Positions 27,429-35,408 of a DNA stretch of 64,000 nt are shown here, in pieces. The notes beneath the pieces are model-generated. The model did no database searches, had not been told where the DNA came from, and saw nothing but the letters and a program-made list of their open reading frames with translations. Made by a program: the position numbers and the translations under genes. Position 1 is the first letter of the stretch; every line of letters starts with the position of its first letter. The DNA comes from Hoeflea sp. GTDB lineage: Bacteria > Pseudomonadota > Alphaproteobacteria > Rhizobiales > Rhizobiaceae. The DNA lies in contig NZ_NVXQ01000002.1 of NCBI RefSeq assembly GCF_002733955.1, positions 124,001-188,000 of the forward strand, in the 5' to 3' direction.

Positions 27429-27659
27429 ATGAAAGCCACACTCCTCATTGTCGCCGGATTATTGCACTTCGGCGCAACGTTTGCTGCCTGGTACTGGCTC
27501 AATGCCTTTGCCTGTGGCATGAACACGACCGGTTGCAACGGGTTCAGCCTCAATTGGGGAGATTGGGAGGCGTTGCAGTTTTTCATGCCGACTTTTCTTC
27601 TGGGGATTGGCCTGGTGCTTGCCGGGGCATGGCGCCTTCTGACCCGCTCAAGACCGTGA
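27429..27659 (+). CDS. Small two-helix membrane protein, unknown function
   Basis: A 76-aa protein from the ATG at 27429, which has AAGGAG-type sequence upstream. It has two hydrophobic helices (LLIVAGLLHFGATFAAWYWL and FFMPTFLLGIGLVLAGAWRLL) joined by a loop with two cysteines (CGMNTTGCNGF). The ORF track starts 150 bases earlier at 27279, over the divergent secreted-protein start, which is unlikely. No family is recognised. The following 290 bases up to the tRNA hold no gene I can support. Confidence 0.6.
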   Translation: MKATLLIVAGLLHFGATFAAWYWLNAFACGMNTTGCNGFSLNWGDWEALQFFMPTFLLGIGLVLAGAWRLLTRSRP

Positions 27660-27950
27660 GCGGACACGTATGAATGAGCCAGGGAGCACACCATATCGTC
27701 TCGCTCTGCCGCAGATCGATGGGAGAGCATCCGCTCAAGCCGCACGGCACAAATGGACAGCAAATTCGCCCCGTGCACGCGCACAGCTGCCTCCGTCTCG
27801 AAAAATCAGATACGCAATTCGATAGAAGTTGACTGGAGTTCCGCGAACGCTGTAGAAGCGCCTCCCAGGGACGTTTGATAGCAGGACGGCTGCAGGCGCT
27901 AACGACCGCGCGCCTGGTGGGCTCAGATTGCAAAATCATATCAATGTCTT

Positions 27951-28040
27951 GGAGGGGTGGCCGAGCGGTTTAAGGCACCGGTCTTGAAAACCGGCGTGCG
28001 GGAGACCGTACCGTGGGTTCGAATCCCACCCCCTCCGCCA
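27951..28040 (+). tRNA. tRNA-Ser (anticodon TGA)
   Basis: A 90-base class II tRNA. The acceptor stem GGAGGGG (27951-27957) pairs with CCCCTCC (28030-28036), the D-arm contains GGCCGAGCGG, the anticodon loop is CTTGAAA (anticodon TGA), a long variable arm GCGGGAGACCGTACC-type follows, and the T-loop is GGTTCGAATCC. The 3' CCA (28038-28040) is encoded. A 12-bp inverted-repeat element starts 10 bases after the tRNA. Confidence 0.97.
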
Positions 28041-28049
28041 TTTCTTTCA

Positions 28050-28291
28050 GTTTTGCGCCTTCACGCTCAACGCCTTGTCTTCGGGCTCGCGCCATTTGCG
28101 CGGACAGTTCATGCGGCAGGCACGAGACCCGCCGGTCAGATCCGGGTTTGGCTCGACAGGACAGAAACTCGGCATTAAGCTCATGTTTTGCCACGTGGTT
28201 CTGCTGCGCTCTGTGATCGCAGGGGCGTATTCCGGAAAGCACATGAGCTGCAGTCAACGATCGGGCAAAGGTCGGCGGCAAGGCGCAAAAC
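28050..28291. repeat. 242-bp region bounded by a perfect 12-bp inverted repeat, next to tRNA-Ser
   Basis: GTTTTGCGCCTT (28050-28061) is exactly complementary to AAGGCGCAAAAC (28280-28291). Inside it a second perfect inverted repeat AGCTCATGT/ACATGAGCT lies at 28178-28186 and 28241-28249. No ORF with a ribosome-binding site fills the region. It could be a small degenerate mobile element beside a tRNA 3' end, or a structured RNA. No target-site duplication is seen. The ridA start follows 20 bases after the element. Confidence 0.45.
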
Positions 28292-28311
28292 CATGAGTGA
28301 AGGAAGCTGGA

Positions 28312-28788
28312 ATGACATCGGCACCCCGCATTATCCCGCCGGCCCTCCAGGGCGTTTATGACAACTGGCATTTTGCTCCCGCAGTGGTCGCAAACGGACT
28401 GATCTTCTGCTCGGGCATCATCGGCACCAGTCCGGACGGTGAAGCTCCTGCGGGAGACGGGCTCGCTGGAGCCGAGGCGACGACAGCCGAGACGTCGAAC
28501 GAACTGGCAGCGCTGATGGCCGTGCGCGACCCCGAAGCACAATTCGCCACGGCGTTCGAGGCTCTGCGCGCAATTCTTCAGGCCGCGGGAGCCGACCTGG
28601 CTGACCTTGTCGAGATCACCACCTACCATGTTGACATGTCCCGCCACATGGACGCCTTCATGCGGGTCAAGGACCGCTACATCGAAGCGCCCTACCCCGC
28701 CTGGACCGCGATCGGGGTTGCGAAGCTTATCGTGCCCGGCGGCCTGATGGAAATCCGCGCCGTGGCGCAGGCTTCTCATGCCGGCTGA
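28312..28788 (+). CDS. RidA/YjgF/YER057c/UK114 family protein
   Basis: A 158-aa protein of the RidA superfamily: VVANGLIFCSGIIGTSPDG near the N-terminus, FEALRAILQAAGADLADLVEITTYHVDMSRHMDAFMRVKDRYI in the middle, and YPAWTAIGVAKLIVPGGLMEIRAVAQ at the end. RidA members hydrolyse reactive enamine/imine intermediates. The usual RidA arginine in the ...NPxAR motif is not present, since the sequence reads GVAKLIVPGGLMEIRA, so it may belong to a non-deaminase Rid subgroup. The ATG at 28312 has AAGGAAG upstream. Confidence 0.88.
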   Translation: MTSAPRIIPPALQGVYDNWHFAPAVVANGLIFCSGIIGTSPDGEAPAGDGLAGAEATTAETSNELAALMAVRDPEAQFATAFEALRAILQAAGADLADLVEITTYHVDMSRHMDAFMRVKDRYIEAPYPAWTAIGVAKLIVPGGLMEIRAVAQASHAG

Positions 28789-29167
28789 GTGAATTCGCAG
28801 GCTTTCGGCTGGAAATGATCGCGAGCTCCGGGCTTGCGAGCCCGTCGCCATGACTGTTGAACGCCGTGCTTTGCCATGATCAGGGGTGAAAGGGTCCGTC
28901 CAATTTTACCTGCGCGACCATGCGCCCCGGTCGCATTTCGGCACATGCCGTCTGAAACGAAGCGGGTGGCGGGCTGCTTCTCCGCGGTCCTCTGATATCC
29001 CCGCTGACCCGGCAGTGTCATGCGGCAGATTTGGCTGCAAACACTTGTTAACCACCGTAGAATGTTATCCGCAAAAATGATCGCAAAACGGGCAATCATC
29101 ATGGTTGTAAAGAAATTGCACATTAGCGTGTGCTGTAATGCAGGTGTTGTAGACGAAGGAACCGGCC
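28789..29167. other. Intergenic region upstream of the GAF-GGDEF-EAL gene
   Basis: 379 bases without a supportable gene; short ORFs here (28886-29080 plus, 28776-29201 minus) lack family features and good start signals. The AT-richer part at 29040-29140 is the likely promoter region and contains a short inverted repeat GCACA/TGTGC (29118-29133). GAAGGA precedes the downstream ATG at 29168. Confidence 0.5.
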
Positions 29168-31018
29168 ATGCAAGCCAGACGTGATACCGAGTTGTCGGCA
29201 CTGCAAAACGAAATTCTTGAAGCCGTGGCCAAGGGCATTCCCTTCGCCAGTGTCGCCAACACGCTGTGTGAACGCGCCGAAGCCCTCGCCCCTGGCGCCA
29301 ATTGCACGATTACCGCCATTGATTCCGAAGGCCTCATCCACCCGGTCGCAGGCCCCAGCCTCCCGGTGTCCTACGGCGAGGCCATCGATGGGGTTCCGAT
29401 CGGTCCCGAAGTCGGCTCCTGCGGCACCTCGGCCTTTTTTGGGACGCCGGTCGAGGTCACCGATATTGCCACCGATCCGCGCTGGAGCAACTTCAAATCG
29501 GTTGCGCTGCCGCTGGGATTGAAGGCCTGCTGGTCAAGTCCGATCAAGTCACCGGACGGCCGGGTGGTCGGCACCTTTGCCTTCTATTACCGCGAATGCC
29601 GCGGTCCGAGCGATCTGGAGCGTCAGCTGGTCGACACCTGCGTCCATCTCTGCTCGATTGCCATGGAACGCGACGAGGTCAACCGGCGGATGCACCATCT
29701 CGCTTATCATGACCAGCTGACCGGCTTGTACAATCGCTATGCCTTTGACGAGCGCATCGCCAGGAAAATGGCCGCTCCGCCACAGAGTTTCGGTCTGCTG
29801 CTGCTCGACATCGACAACATGAAACTGGTCAATGACACCATGGGCCATTCGGTCGGTGACAGCATGATCTGCGAGGTCGGCCGCCGTCTTGCAGCCGTCG
29901 GTGAAACCATCTCGGTCTATCGTCTGGGCGGAGATGAATTTGCCGTCATTTGCCCTGCATGCAACCAGAAAGAGGCCCTGTCCGGGCTGGCGGAACGTCT
30001 CTTGCGGCAGATGGATCATCCCTTCGAGTGCGACGGCAACAGCATCATGCTGCAGATCACCATCGGCGGTGTGCTCAGCAACATGGACGGCACCAGCGCG
30101 GACGCCTTGCGCCAGAATGCCGACCTGGCGCTTTACCACGCCAAGCAGACGGCACGCGGCGACTACATCCATTTCGAACCCGGTTTGCGCACATCGATCC
30201 AGTGCCGCACCGAGCAGATCGCGCTGCTGGACAAGGCGCTCGACGAGGACCGTGTCTTTGCCCACTTCCAGCCGGTCATCTGCATCCGCAGGGCAAGGAT
30301 CGTCGGTGTCGAGGCCCTGGCCCGCATCCGCGCCGAAGACGGCAGGATCATCAGCGCCGGCGCCTTTGCCCAGGGGCTGACCGATTCAAAGAACGCCTTT
30401 CGCCTGACCAGCCGCATGCTCGACCAGATCGCCAGCTCGATGCGCGCCTGGATGGATGAAGGGCTGGAGCTCAGGCACGTGGCCGTCAACCTATCCACGG
30501 TCGATTTTCAGCGCGGCAATCTTGAACAGCGGCTCAGGGCGCCGTTCGAGGCCTATGGGGTGCCGCTGCAACACCTGCAGATCGAAGTCACCGAAAACGT
30601 GCTGATGGATCAGGATGTGGCAAACCAGGTGGCCCGTCTGCGCGAATGCGGCATGCAGGTCGCGCTGGATGACTTCGGCACCGGCTTTGCCTCGCTCAGC
30701 CATCTCAAGGACTTTCCGCTCGATTACATCAAGGTCGACAAGTCCTTTGTCGACAACCTGCTCACAGACATCGCCTGCGGCGCCATTGTCGAATCCCTGA
30801 TCGATGTGGCCAAGAAGATGCAGATCGGCATTATCGCCGAAGGCATTGAATCCGCCGAACAGGCCGCCCGCCTGCTGGAAATCGGCTGTCCGCTGGGACA
30901 GGGTTTTTACTACTTCCGTCCGGTTGACGGGGATACTATCGCCGAACTGCTGCGTGCCTCCGATTGCACCACCGCAAAACGGCCGGCCCTTACCCGCGCA
31001 CTGCGTCACAGCGCCTGA
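29168..31018 (+). CDS. GAF-GGDEF-EAL bifunctional-type c-di-GMP signalling protein
   Basis: A 616-aa cytosolic protein with an N-terminal GAF sensor domain (about residues 20-165), a diguanylate cyclase domain with intact GGDEF at 254-258, and a phosphodiesterase domain with EAL at 382-384. The EAL catalytic set looks complete: VNLSTVDF, EVTENVL, DDFGTGFASL, IKVDKSF, EGIE and GQGFYYF. No RxxD inhibitory site precedes GGDEF. It has no membrane segment, so a soluble ligand at the GAF domain probably switches synthesis or breakdown of c-di-GMP. It stands alone. A GC-rich palindrome GGCGGAGCTCCGCC (31023-31036) just after the stop may act as a terminator. Confidence 0.95.
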   Translation: MQARRDTELSALQNEILEAVAKGIPFASVANTLCERAEALAPGANCTITAIDSEGLIHPVAGPSLPVSYGEAIDGVPIGPEVGSCGTSAFFGTPVEVTDIATDPRWSNFKSVALPLGLKACWSSPIKSPDGRVVGTFAFYYRECRGPSDLERQLVDTCVHLCSIAMERDEVNRRMHHLAYHDQLTGLYNRYAFDERIARKMAAPPQSFGLLLLDIDNMKLVNDTMGHSVGDSMICEVGRRLAAVGETISVYRLGGDEFAVICPACNQKEALSGLAERLLRQMDHPFECDGNSIMLQITIGGVLSNMDGTSADALRQNADLALYHAKQTARGDYIHFEPGLRTSIQCRTEQIALLDKALDEDRVFAHFQPVICIRRARIVGVEALARIRAEDGRIISAGAFAQGLTDSKNAFRLTSRMLDQIASSMRAWMDEGLELRHVAVNLSTVDFQRGNLEQRLRAPFEAYGVPLQHLQIEVTENVLMDQDVANQVARLRECGMQVALDDFGTGFASLSHLKDFPLDYIKVDKSFVDNLLTDIACGAIVESLIDVAKKMQIGIIAEGIESAEQAARLLEIGCPLGQGFYYFRPVDGDTIAELLRASDCTTAKRPALTRALRHSA

Positions 31019-31150
31019 CCTGGGCGGAGCTCCGCCGGTAAGATTTGACCTGAGGCAGTTTGTTTCGATCGTGCGGCGTGCGTCCACGACATCGCCTGCG
31101 CGCGGCGTCCTTCTGCCTTGCACCCCGGCAATCTCCCTGCTCGGGCCTCC

Positions 31151-31170
31151 CATGTTGACATGTACCATGT
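31151..31170. promoter_or_regulatory. Candidate operator upstream of TRAP operon
   Basis: CATGTTGACATGTACCATGT contains three overlapping half-sites: CATGT-TG-ACATG and ACATG-TAC-CATGT. It also contains a TTGACA hexamer that could be a -35 element. It lies 140 bases upstream of the dctP-like start. This is the only structured signal seen in the 291-base gap between the c-di-GMP gene and the TRAP genes. The regulator is not encoded nearby. Confidence 0.35.
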
Positions 31171-31309
31171 TAGGCGTGAGACTGAATTTGTGTCCGATCA
31201 GCCTTGGGCACAGATTCAGGATTTTGGAGGGAGCCCCATCAGCACCGCTCAGATCCTGGAGCAGACATGCCAGCCGGCAAGACCGGTCTGGCCTCATTGG
31301 GAGGTGAGT

Positions 31310-32341
31310 ATGAGGAAAGTTTTGACAGCCGCCATGGCTGCATTGCTGGCGACCACGACGTTGGGTTTCGCACAGCCGGTCACATTGAAATTGGCCCATT
31401 TCTGGCCGATGGGCGCGGGCCCGCACAAGGATTTCACGGTCAACTGGACCGATGAAGTCACCGAATGCTCAGGTGGCGAGATCACATTCGAATTTTACAC
31501 CGCCGGCACACAGCTCGGCAATGTCACCAAGCTCGAGGACGTTCTTCGCGCCGGCCTCGTCGACATTGCGCACGGTCTCAACCACTTGCCGCGCAACCGC
31601 TTCACCACGGCGACCATCATGGACACTCCGCTTTTGGCAAAAAGCGCCTATGCCAACTCGATGACGCTTTGGACGCTGTTTGAGGAAGGCCTGATTTCCA
31701 AGCCTTATGACGGCATCAAGGTGCTGGCGCTGCATGCGCACAATGCCGGCCTGATCCACACCAAGGAAAAGGCCGTCAAGGCGCCGGGAGATCTCGAGGG
31801 CATGCGCATCCGTGCGCCCTCGCCCGCGGCCGCGATGATGCTTGAGGAACTGGGGGCGGTTCCGGTCGGTGTGCCGCCCGGGGATACCTATGAAGTGATC
31901 TCGAAAGGCACTGCCGACGGCACCATCTTCCCCTGGGAAGGTGTGGCAGCTTTCAAGCTTGCCGAGATCCTCGACCACAGCTCGGACCTGAAGCTCAATG
32001 CCGCATCGTTCTGGTTCGCCATGAACGAGAACAAGTACAACAGCCTGAGCGACAGCCAGCGCAAATGCATTGGCGACGCATCCGGCGAAAAACTGGTCAA
32101 GCAGACCGGCGCCTATTGGGATACTTGGGATGCGCCCGGTCTCGAGCAGACCAAGGCCGAAGGCAGCGAGATCTTCGTCCCGGACGAAGCCCAGCAGGCC
32201 GCCTGGACAGAAGCGATGCAGCCGGTGATCGCCAAGTATCATGAGAGCCTCAAGGGTGCCGGTTTCGACAATGTCGAGGAAACTTACGCCCGGGCCCAGG
32301 AACTGGTGGAAAAATACCAGGCTGAATACGAAGCCCAGTAA
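31310..32341 (+). CDS. TRAP transporter substrate-binding protein (DctP family)
   Basis: A 343-aa periplasmic protein with a Sec signal peptide (MRKVLTAAMAALLATTTLGFAQ) and the DctP fold: VTLKLAHFWPMGAGPHKDFTVNWTDEVTECSGGEITFEFYTAGTQLG and later LEGMRIRAPSPAAAMMLEELGAVPVGVPPGDTYEVISKGTADGTIFPWEGV. The arginine in GMRIRAPS is the usual carboxylate anchor, so the ligand is probably an organic acid. The ATG at 31310, with GGGAGGTGAGT upstream, replaces the track start 31118. It is followed by a strong hairpin and then dctQ-dctM. Confidence 0.93.
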   Translation: MRKVLTAAMAALLATTTLGFAQPVTLKLAHFWPMGAGPHKDFTVNWTDEVTECSGGEITFEFYTAGTQLGNVTKLEDVLRAGLVDIAHGLNHLPRNRFTTATIMDTPLLAKSAYANSMTLWTLFEEGLISKPYDGIKVLALHAHNAGLIHTKEKAVKAPGDLEGMRIRAPSPAAAMMLEELGAVPVGVPPGDTYEVISKGTADGTIFPWEGVAAFKLAEILDHSSDLKLNAASFWFAMNENKYNSLSDSQRKCIGDASGEKLVKQTGAYWDTWDAPGLEQTKAEGSEIFVPDEAQQAAWTEAMQPVIAKYHESLKGAGFDNVEETYARAQELVEKYQAEYEAQ

Positions 32342-32356
32342 CACGATCGCATTCGC

Positions 32357-32385
32357 AGCCCGGCTCCTTAACGATGAGCCGGGCT
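32357..32385 (+). terminator. Hairpin between dctP- and dctQ-like genes (terminator/attenuator)
   Basis: AGCCCGGCTC (32357-32366) pairs with GAGCCGGGCT (32376-32385), a 10-bp perfect stem with a 9-base loop, followed by GTTGT. It sits 16 bases after the binding-protein stop. Such hairpins commonly let the abundant binding protein be expressed more than the membrane subunits. The short T-run suggests partial termination or 3'-end protection. Confidence 0.7.
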
Positions 32386-32422
32386 GTTGTCGTCCAGCAC
32401 TCTCACATATAACGATGGCTAG

Positions 32423-32914
32423 ATGAAAATACTGGATCCCGTCCTTCGCTATCTGGCTCTGACCGGGGCGGCCTCATTTGCATTAGCTGCCTGCGTCACG
32501 GTTGTTGACGTCGTTCTGCGCAAATTCAGCGGCGGAATTCTCGGGACCGTCGATTATGTGCAGCTGTTCATCGTCTCGGGCGCCTTTCTGGCCATGCCCT
32601 ATGCGTTTCGCATGAACGCCCATGTCTCCATTGACCTCGTGTCCGCCTTTCTTCCACCATTTGGCCAATGGCTGCTCGGCCTGGCGACCGGTCTCCTGAC
32701 ACTCGCCTTTTGTTGCCTGCTCGGCTTCTATTCCACCCGCTCCGCACTCTCGATGTTGTCCAGCTCGGACATTTCGATGAACATCGGTATCCCGATGTGG
32801 ATCTACTGGCTGCCTTTTGCCCTCGGCCTCGTCGGATCGGCGATTGCGATGGCCTTCAATGTTGCTGATCAGCTTCGCGCCGACTGGACCGATGCCGGAA
32901 AGGGCACCGCATGA
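32423..32914 (+). CDS. TRAP transporter small permease subunit (DctQ family)
   Basis: A 163-aa protein with four membrane helices and the DctQ block VTVVDVVLRKFSGGILGTVDYVQLFIVSGAFLAMPYAFRMNAHVSIDLV. It forms the membrane complex with DctM and receives solute from the binding protein, powered by a sodium or proton gradient. The ATG at 32423 is used; the stop overlaps the dctM start (ATGA), so the two are coupled. Confidence 0.92.
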   Translation: MKILDPVLRYLALTGAASFALAACVTVVDVVLRKFSGGILGTVDYVQLFIVSGAFLAMPYAFRMNAHVSIDLVSAFLPPFGQWLLGLATGLLTLAFCCLLGFYSTRSALSMLSSSDISMNIGIPMWIYWLPFALGLVGSAIAMAFNVADQLRADWTDAGKGTA

Positions 32915-34212
32915 CGCCGCCGATCCTGGGAATCCTGGGCTTCTTCGTCGCCATGGCGCTGACACTGGTCGGCGTTCCTGTCGCCATCGCCATGGCGGTC
33001 ACCGGCGTTGCCGGTTTTGCCATTCTCAACGGCACCGCCGGGGCCATCTATGTGCTCGGTTCAGCCCCTTTCGAGGCCGTCTTCCCCTACAGCCTGTCGG
33101 TCATTCCGCTTTTCGTGGCCATGGGCGTGTTTTCCGCCCATGCCGGGCTGTCGACCAGCCTGTTCGGCGCCATGAACATGGTCTTCAAGCGCTTTCGCGG
33201 CGGGCTCGCGATGGCCACCGTCGGCGCCTGCGCCATCTTTGGCGCGATCTGCGGATCGTCGCTTGCAACCGCTGCCACGATGGGCCGCATAGCCGTCCCT
33301 GAAATGATCCGTGAGGGCTACGCGCCTAGCCTCGCCGGCGCCTCGGTCGCGGCCGCCGGTACGCTCGGCGTGCTGATCCCGCCGTCTGTCTTGATGGTGA
33401 TCTACGCCTTGCTGACGGAAAACTCGATCGGCCAGCTGTTTGCCGCAGCGCTGCTGCCAGGCCTGCTGGCGACGGGTCTCTATATCACCGCAGTGGCCGT
33501 TACCGTGCGGGTCAGTCCCAATGCCACGCGGCCGGTGGAGCACGACGGAGCGGCGGCTCGAGAAAGCAAATTCGACAAGTCGGTCATCGCCGCGATATCG
33601 CTGTTCGTGGTGGTTCTCGGCGGGCTTTACACCGGCTTGTTCTCGGCCAATGAGGCTGCAGCCGTCGGCGCTTTCGGCGCGGTCGTGCTGGCGATCGTGA
33701 TGAAGACCAGGGCATCGGCAATGGTCGACGCGGCGCTGGAAACGGCGCGGACCAGCGCCATGATCTTCATGATCCTGGTTGGCGCAGCGCTGTTCAACTT
33801 CTTCATCGAGGGCACGGGGCTCGCCACGATCCTCGGTAACTGGATTACCGACTCCGGCCTCCCGCCCACCATCATCATCCTGATGATCCTGGTGTTCTAC
33901 CTGATACTCGGCTGTTTCATGGATTCGCTGTCGATGATCCTGCTGACCATCCCCATCGTCTATCCAATCGTGGTCAACCTCGGCTACGATCCGATATGGT
34001 TCGGCATCATCGTCGTCTCGGTTGCCGAAATCGGCCTGATCACCCCGCCCATCGGCATGAACCTGTTCGTGGTGCAGAATGTCGCCCCGCAGGTGCGCCA
34101 GTCCGACATCATCCGCGGCATTCTGCCGTTCATCGTCGCCGACGTGATCCGGCTCTTCCTGTTTGTGGCGTTTCCGGCCATCATTCTTTTCCTGCCCGGC
34201 CTGATGCGATAA
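32911..34212 (+). CDS. TRAP transporter large permease subunit (DctM family)
   Basis: A 433-aa polytopic membrane protein with the DctM features: PFEAVFPYSLSVIPLFVAMGVFSAHAG, ICGSSLATAATMGRIAVPEMIREGYAPSLAGASVAAAGTLGVLIPPSVLMVIYALLTENSIGQLF, and ILGCFMDSLSMILLTIPIVYPIV near the C-terminus. It is the translocating subunit of the TRAP system. It is coupled to dctQ and followed 22 bases later by a DUF3237 gene. Confidence 0.95.
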   Translation: MTPPILGILGFFVAMALTLVGVPVAIAMAVTGVAGFAILNGTAGAIYVLGSAPFEAVFPYSLSVIPLFVAMGVFSAHAGLSTSLFGAMNMVFKRFRGGLAMATVGACAIFGAICGSSLATAATMGRIAVPEMIREGYAPSLAGASVAAAGTLGVLIPPSVLMVIYALLTENSIGQLFAAALLPGLLATGLYITAVAVTVRVSPNATRPVEHDGAAARESKFDKSVIAAISLFVVVLGGLYTGLFSANEAAAVGAFGAVVLAIVMKTRASAMVDAALETARTSAMIFMILVGAALFNFFIEGTGLATILGNWITDSGLPPTIIILMILVFYLILGCFMDSLSMILLTIPIVYPIVVNLGYDPIWFGIIVVSVAEIGLITPPIGMNLFVVQNVAPQVRQSDIIRGILPFIVADVIRLFLFVAFPAIILFLPGLMR

Positions 34213-34234
34213 CCGAACCGCGAGCCCCAGAACC

Positions 34235-34702
34235 ATGTCCATGCCTCCTGCCCCCGTCCTCGATCCGGTCTGCACATTGCAGGTCGAGCTCGGTCCGATC
34301 CATGAAATGGGTCAGGGCCGTGGTGGCGTGCGCCGCATCGTGCCGATCATCGGCGGCAGCGTTGAAGGCCCGTTGCTCAACGGGCGGATCCTTGATGTCG
34401 GCGCCGACTGGCAGTCGGTGTTTTCCAGTGGCTTGGCAGAGCTCGACACCCGCTATGCGATGCAGACCCATGACGGCGCTGTCATCGAAATCCGCAATTA
34501 CGGCTTTCGGCACGGGCCCGCAGAGGTGATCCAGGCCATGGCGCGGGGCGAGAGCGTCGACCATCAATCCTATTACATGCGCACCCATGCGCGGCTGGAG
34601 ACCGGCGACGAGCGCTACAGCTGGGTCAACAAGACACTGTTCGTTGGCAGCGGCAGCCGGTTGCCGGAAGCTGTCGTGATCGAGCTGTTTGCCATCCGCT
34701 GA
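34235..34702 (+). CDS. DUF3237 domain-containing protein
   Basis: A 155-aa soluble protein covering the DUF3237 domain: GQGRGGVRRIVPIIGGSVEGPLLNGRILDVGADWQ, DTRYAMQTHDGAVIEIRNYGFRHGPAEV and a C-terminal FVGSGSRLPEAVVIELFAI. The family is a small beta-barrel of unknown catalytic role, often found next to catabolic genes. It starts 22 bases after dctM, so it is probably part of the TRAP operon and may act on the imported acid. It nearly abuts the convergent GST gene (6-base gap). Confidence 0.87.
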   Translation: MSMPPAPVLDPVCTLQVELGPIHEMGQGRGGVRRIVPIIGGSVEGPLLNGRILDVGADWQSVFSSGLAELDTRYAMQTHDGAVIEIRNYGFRHGPAEVIQAMARGESVDHQSYYMRTHARLETGDERYSWVNKTLFVGSGSRLPEAVVIELFAIR

Positions 34703-34708
34703 AGCCGT

Positions 34709-35329
34709 TCACGGAAAGGCGACCGGCGGATCGCCGGGCTGCCACTGCGGGTATTTCACCATGATATGTGCAAACCGCTCCGAGCCCAGAAATCGCTCAA
34801 GCCAGCTCTGCAGCTTTGGCCACGGCTGAACGTCAAACCAGTCCTTGTCGACAAAGGCGAACTGACGCACGAATGGCAGGATGGCGAAATCTGCCAGCGT
34901 CGGCCGATCGAAGATCCAGTCGCCGATCGTGGTGTCGAGATCGCTGAGGAAAGCTGCTGCGACATCGCGCTGAGTGGCGGGATCAACACCCGCATAACGA
35001 TTGGCGTACTTGGTCCGGTCGAGGGCATCCTTGAAGGGACCGTCGGCGCGGGCAATCCATTCGAACCCCGCTTCGGGCATGTCCAGCCAGCCCTCTGGGT
35101 CGTTTTTCTTCAAGGCCCAGATCATCACGTCGAGGCTTTCGTCGACGACACCGTCAGAGGTGACCAGAAAGGGCACCGTCGCGCTGGGCGAGGCTTCGAG
35201 GAACGCAGCGGGCTTGTCGCGCAGCACGACTTCGCGCAATTCCACCTCAAGGCCTGCCGATGCAAGCGCCAGCCGCGCCCGCATGGCATAGGGGCAGCGG
35301 CGGAAGGAATAGAGAACAGGCTTTGTCAT
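34709..35329 (-). CDS. Glutathione S-transferase family protein
   Basis: A 206-aa protein with an N-terminal thioredoxin-like GST domain (VLYSFRRCPYAMRARLALASAGL; the CPYA motif puts a cysteine at residue 12) and the SATVPFLV cis-proline loop, followed by an all-helical C-terminal domain. The cysteine-type active site is nearer to omega/YfcF-like or glutaredoxin-like GSTs than to conjugating classes. The substrate is unknown. Start at the ATG at 35329. Confidence 0.9.
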   Translation of the reverse strand: MTKPVLYSFRRCPYAMRARLALASAGLEVELREVVLRDKPAAFLEASPSATVPFLVTSDGVVDESLDVMIWALKKNDPEGWLDMPEAGFEWIARADGPFKDALDRTKYANRYAGVDPATQRDVAAAFLSDLDTTIGDWIFDRPTLADFAILPFVRQFAFVDKDWFDVQPWPKLQSWLERFLGSERFAHIMVKYPQWQPGDPPVAFP

Positions 35330-35408
35330 GGCTCCGCTGTAGCAAACTGCGCCCGAGTTTCAAACGCTGCAATCCGCCCCGGCTGCCGGGTTCGCTTTAG
35401 CACGCGAC

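Noticed and set aside
27970-28851. A 293-aa minus-strand ORF covering tRNA-Ser, the inverted-repeat region and ridA
   Set aside because: It runs through a tRNA gene and opposite a clear RidA gene; the composition is that of a shadow frame.
31118-31309. N-terminal extension of the DctP-like protein in the ORF track
   Set aside because: The extension would hide the signal peptide; the ATG at 31310 has a strong ribosome-binding site and a normal Sec signal.
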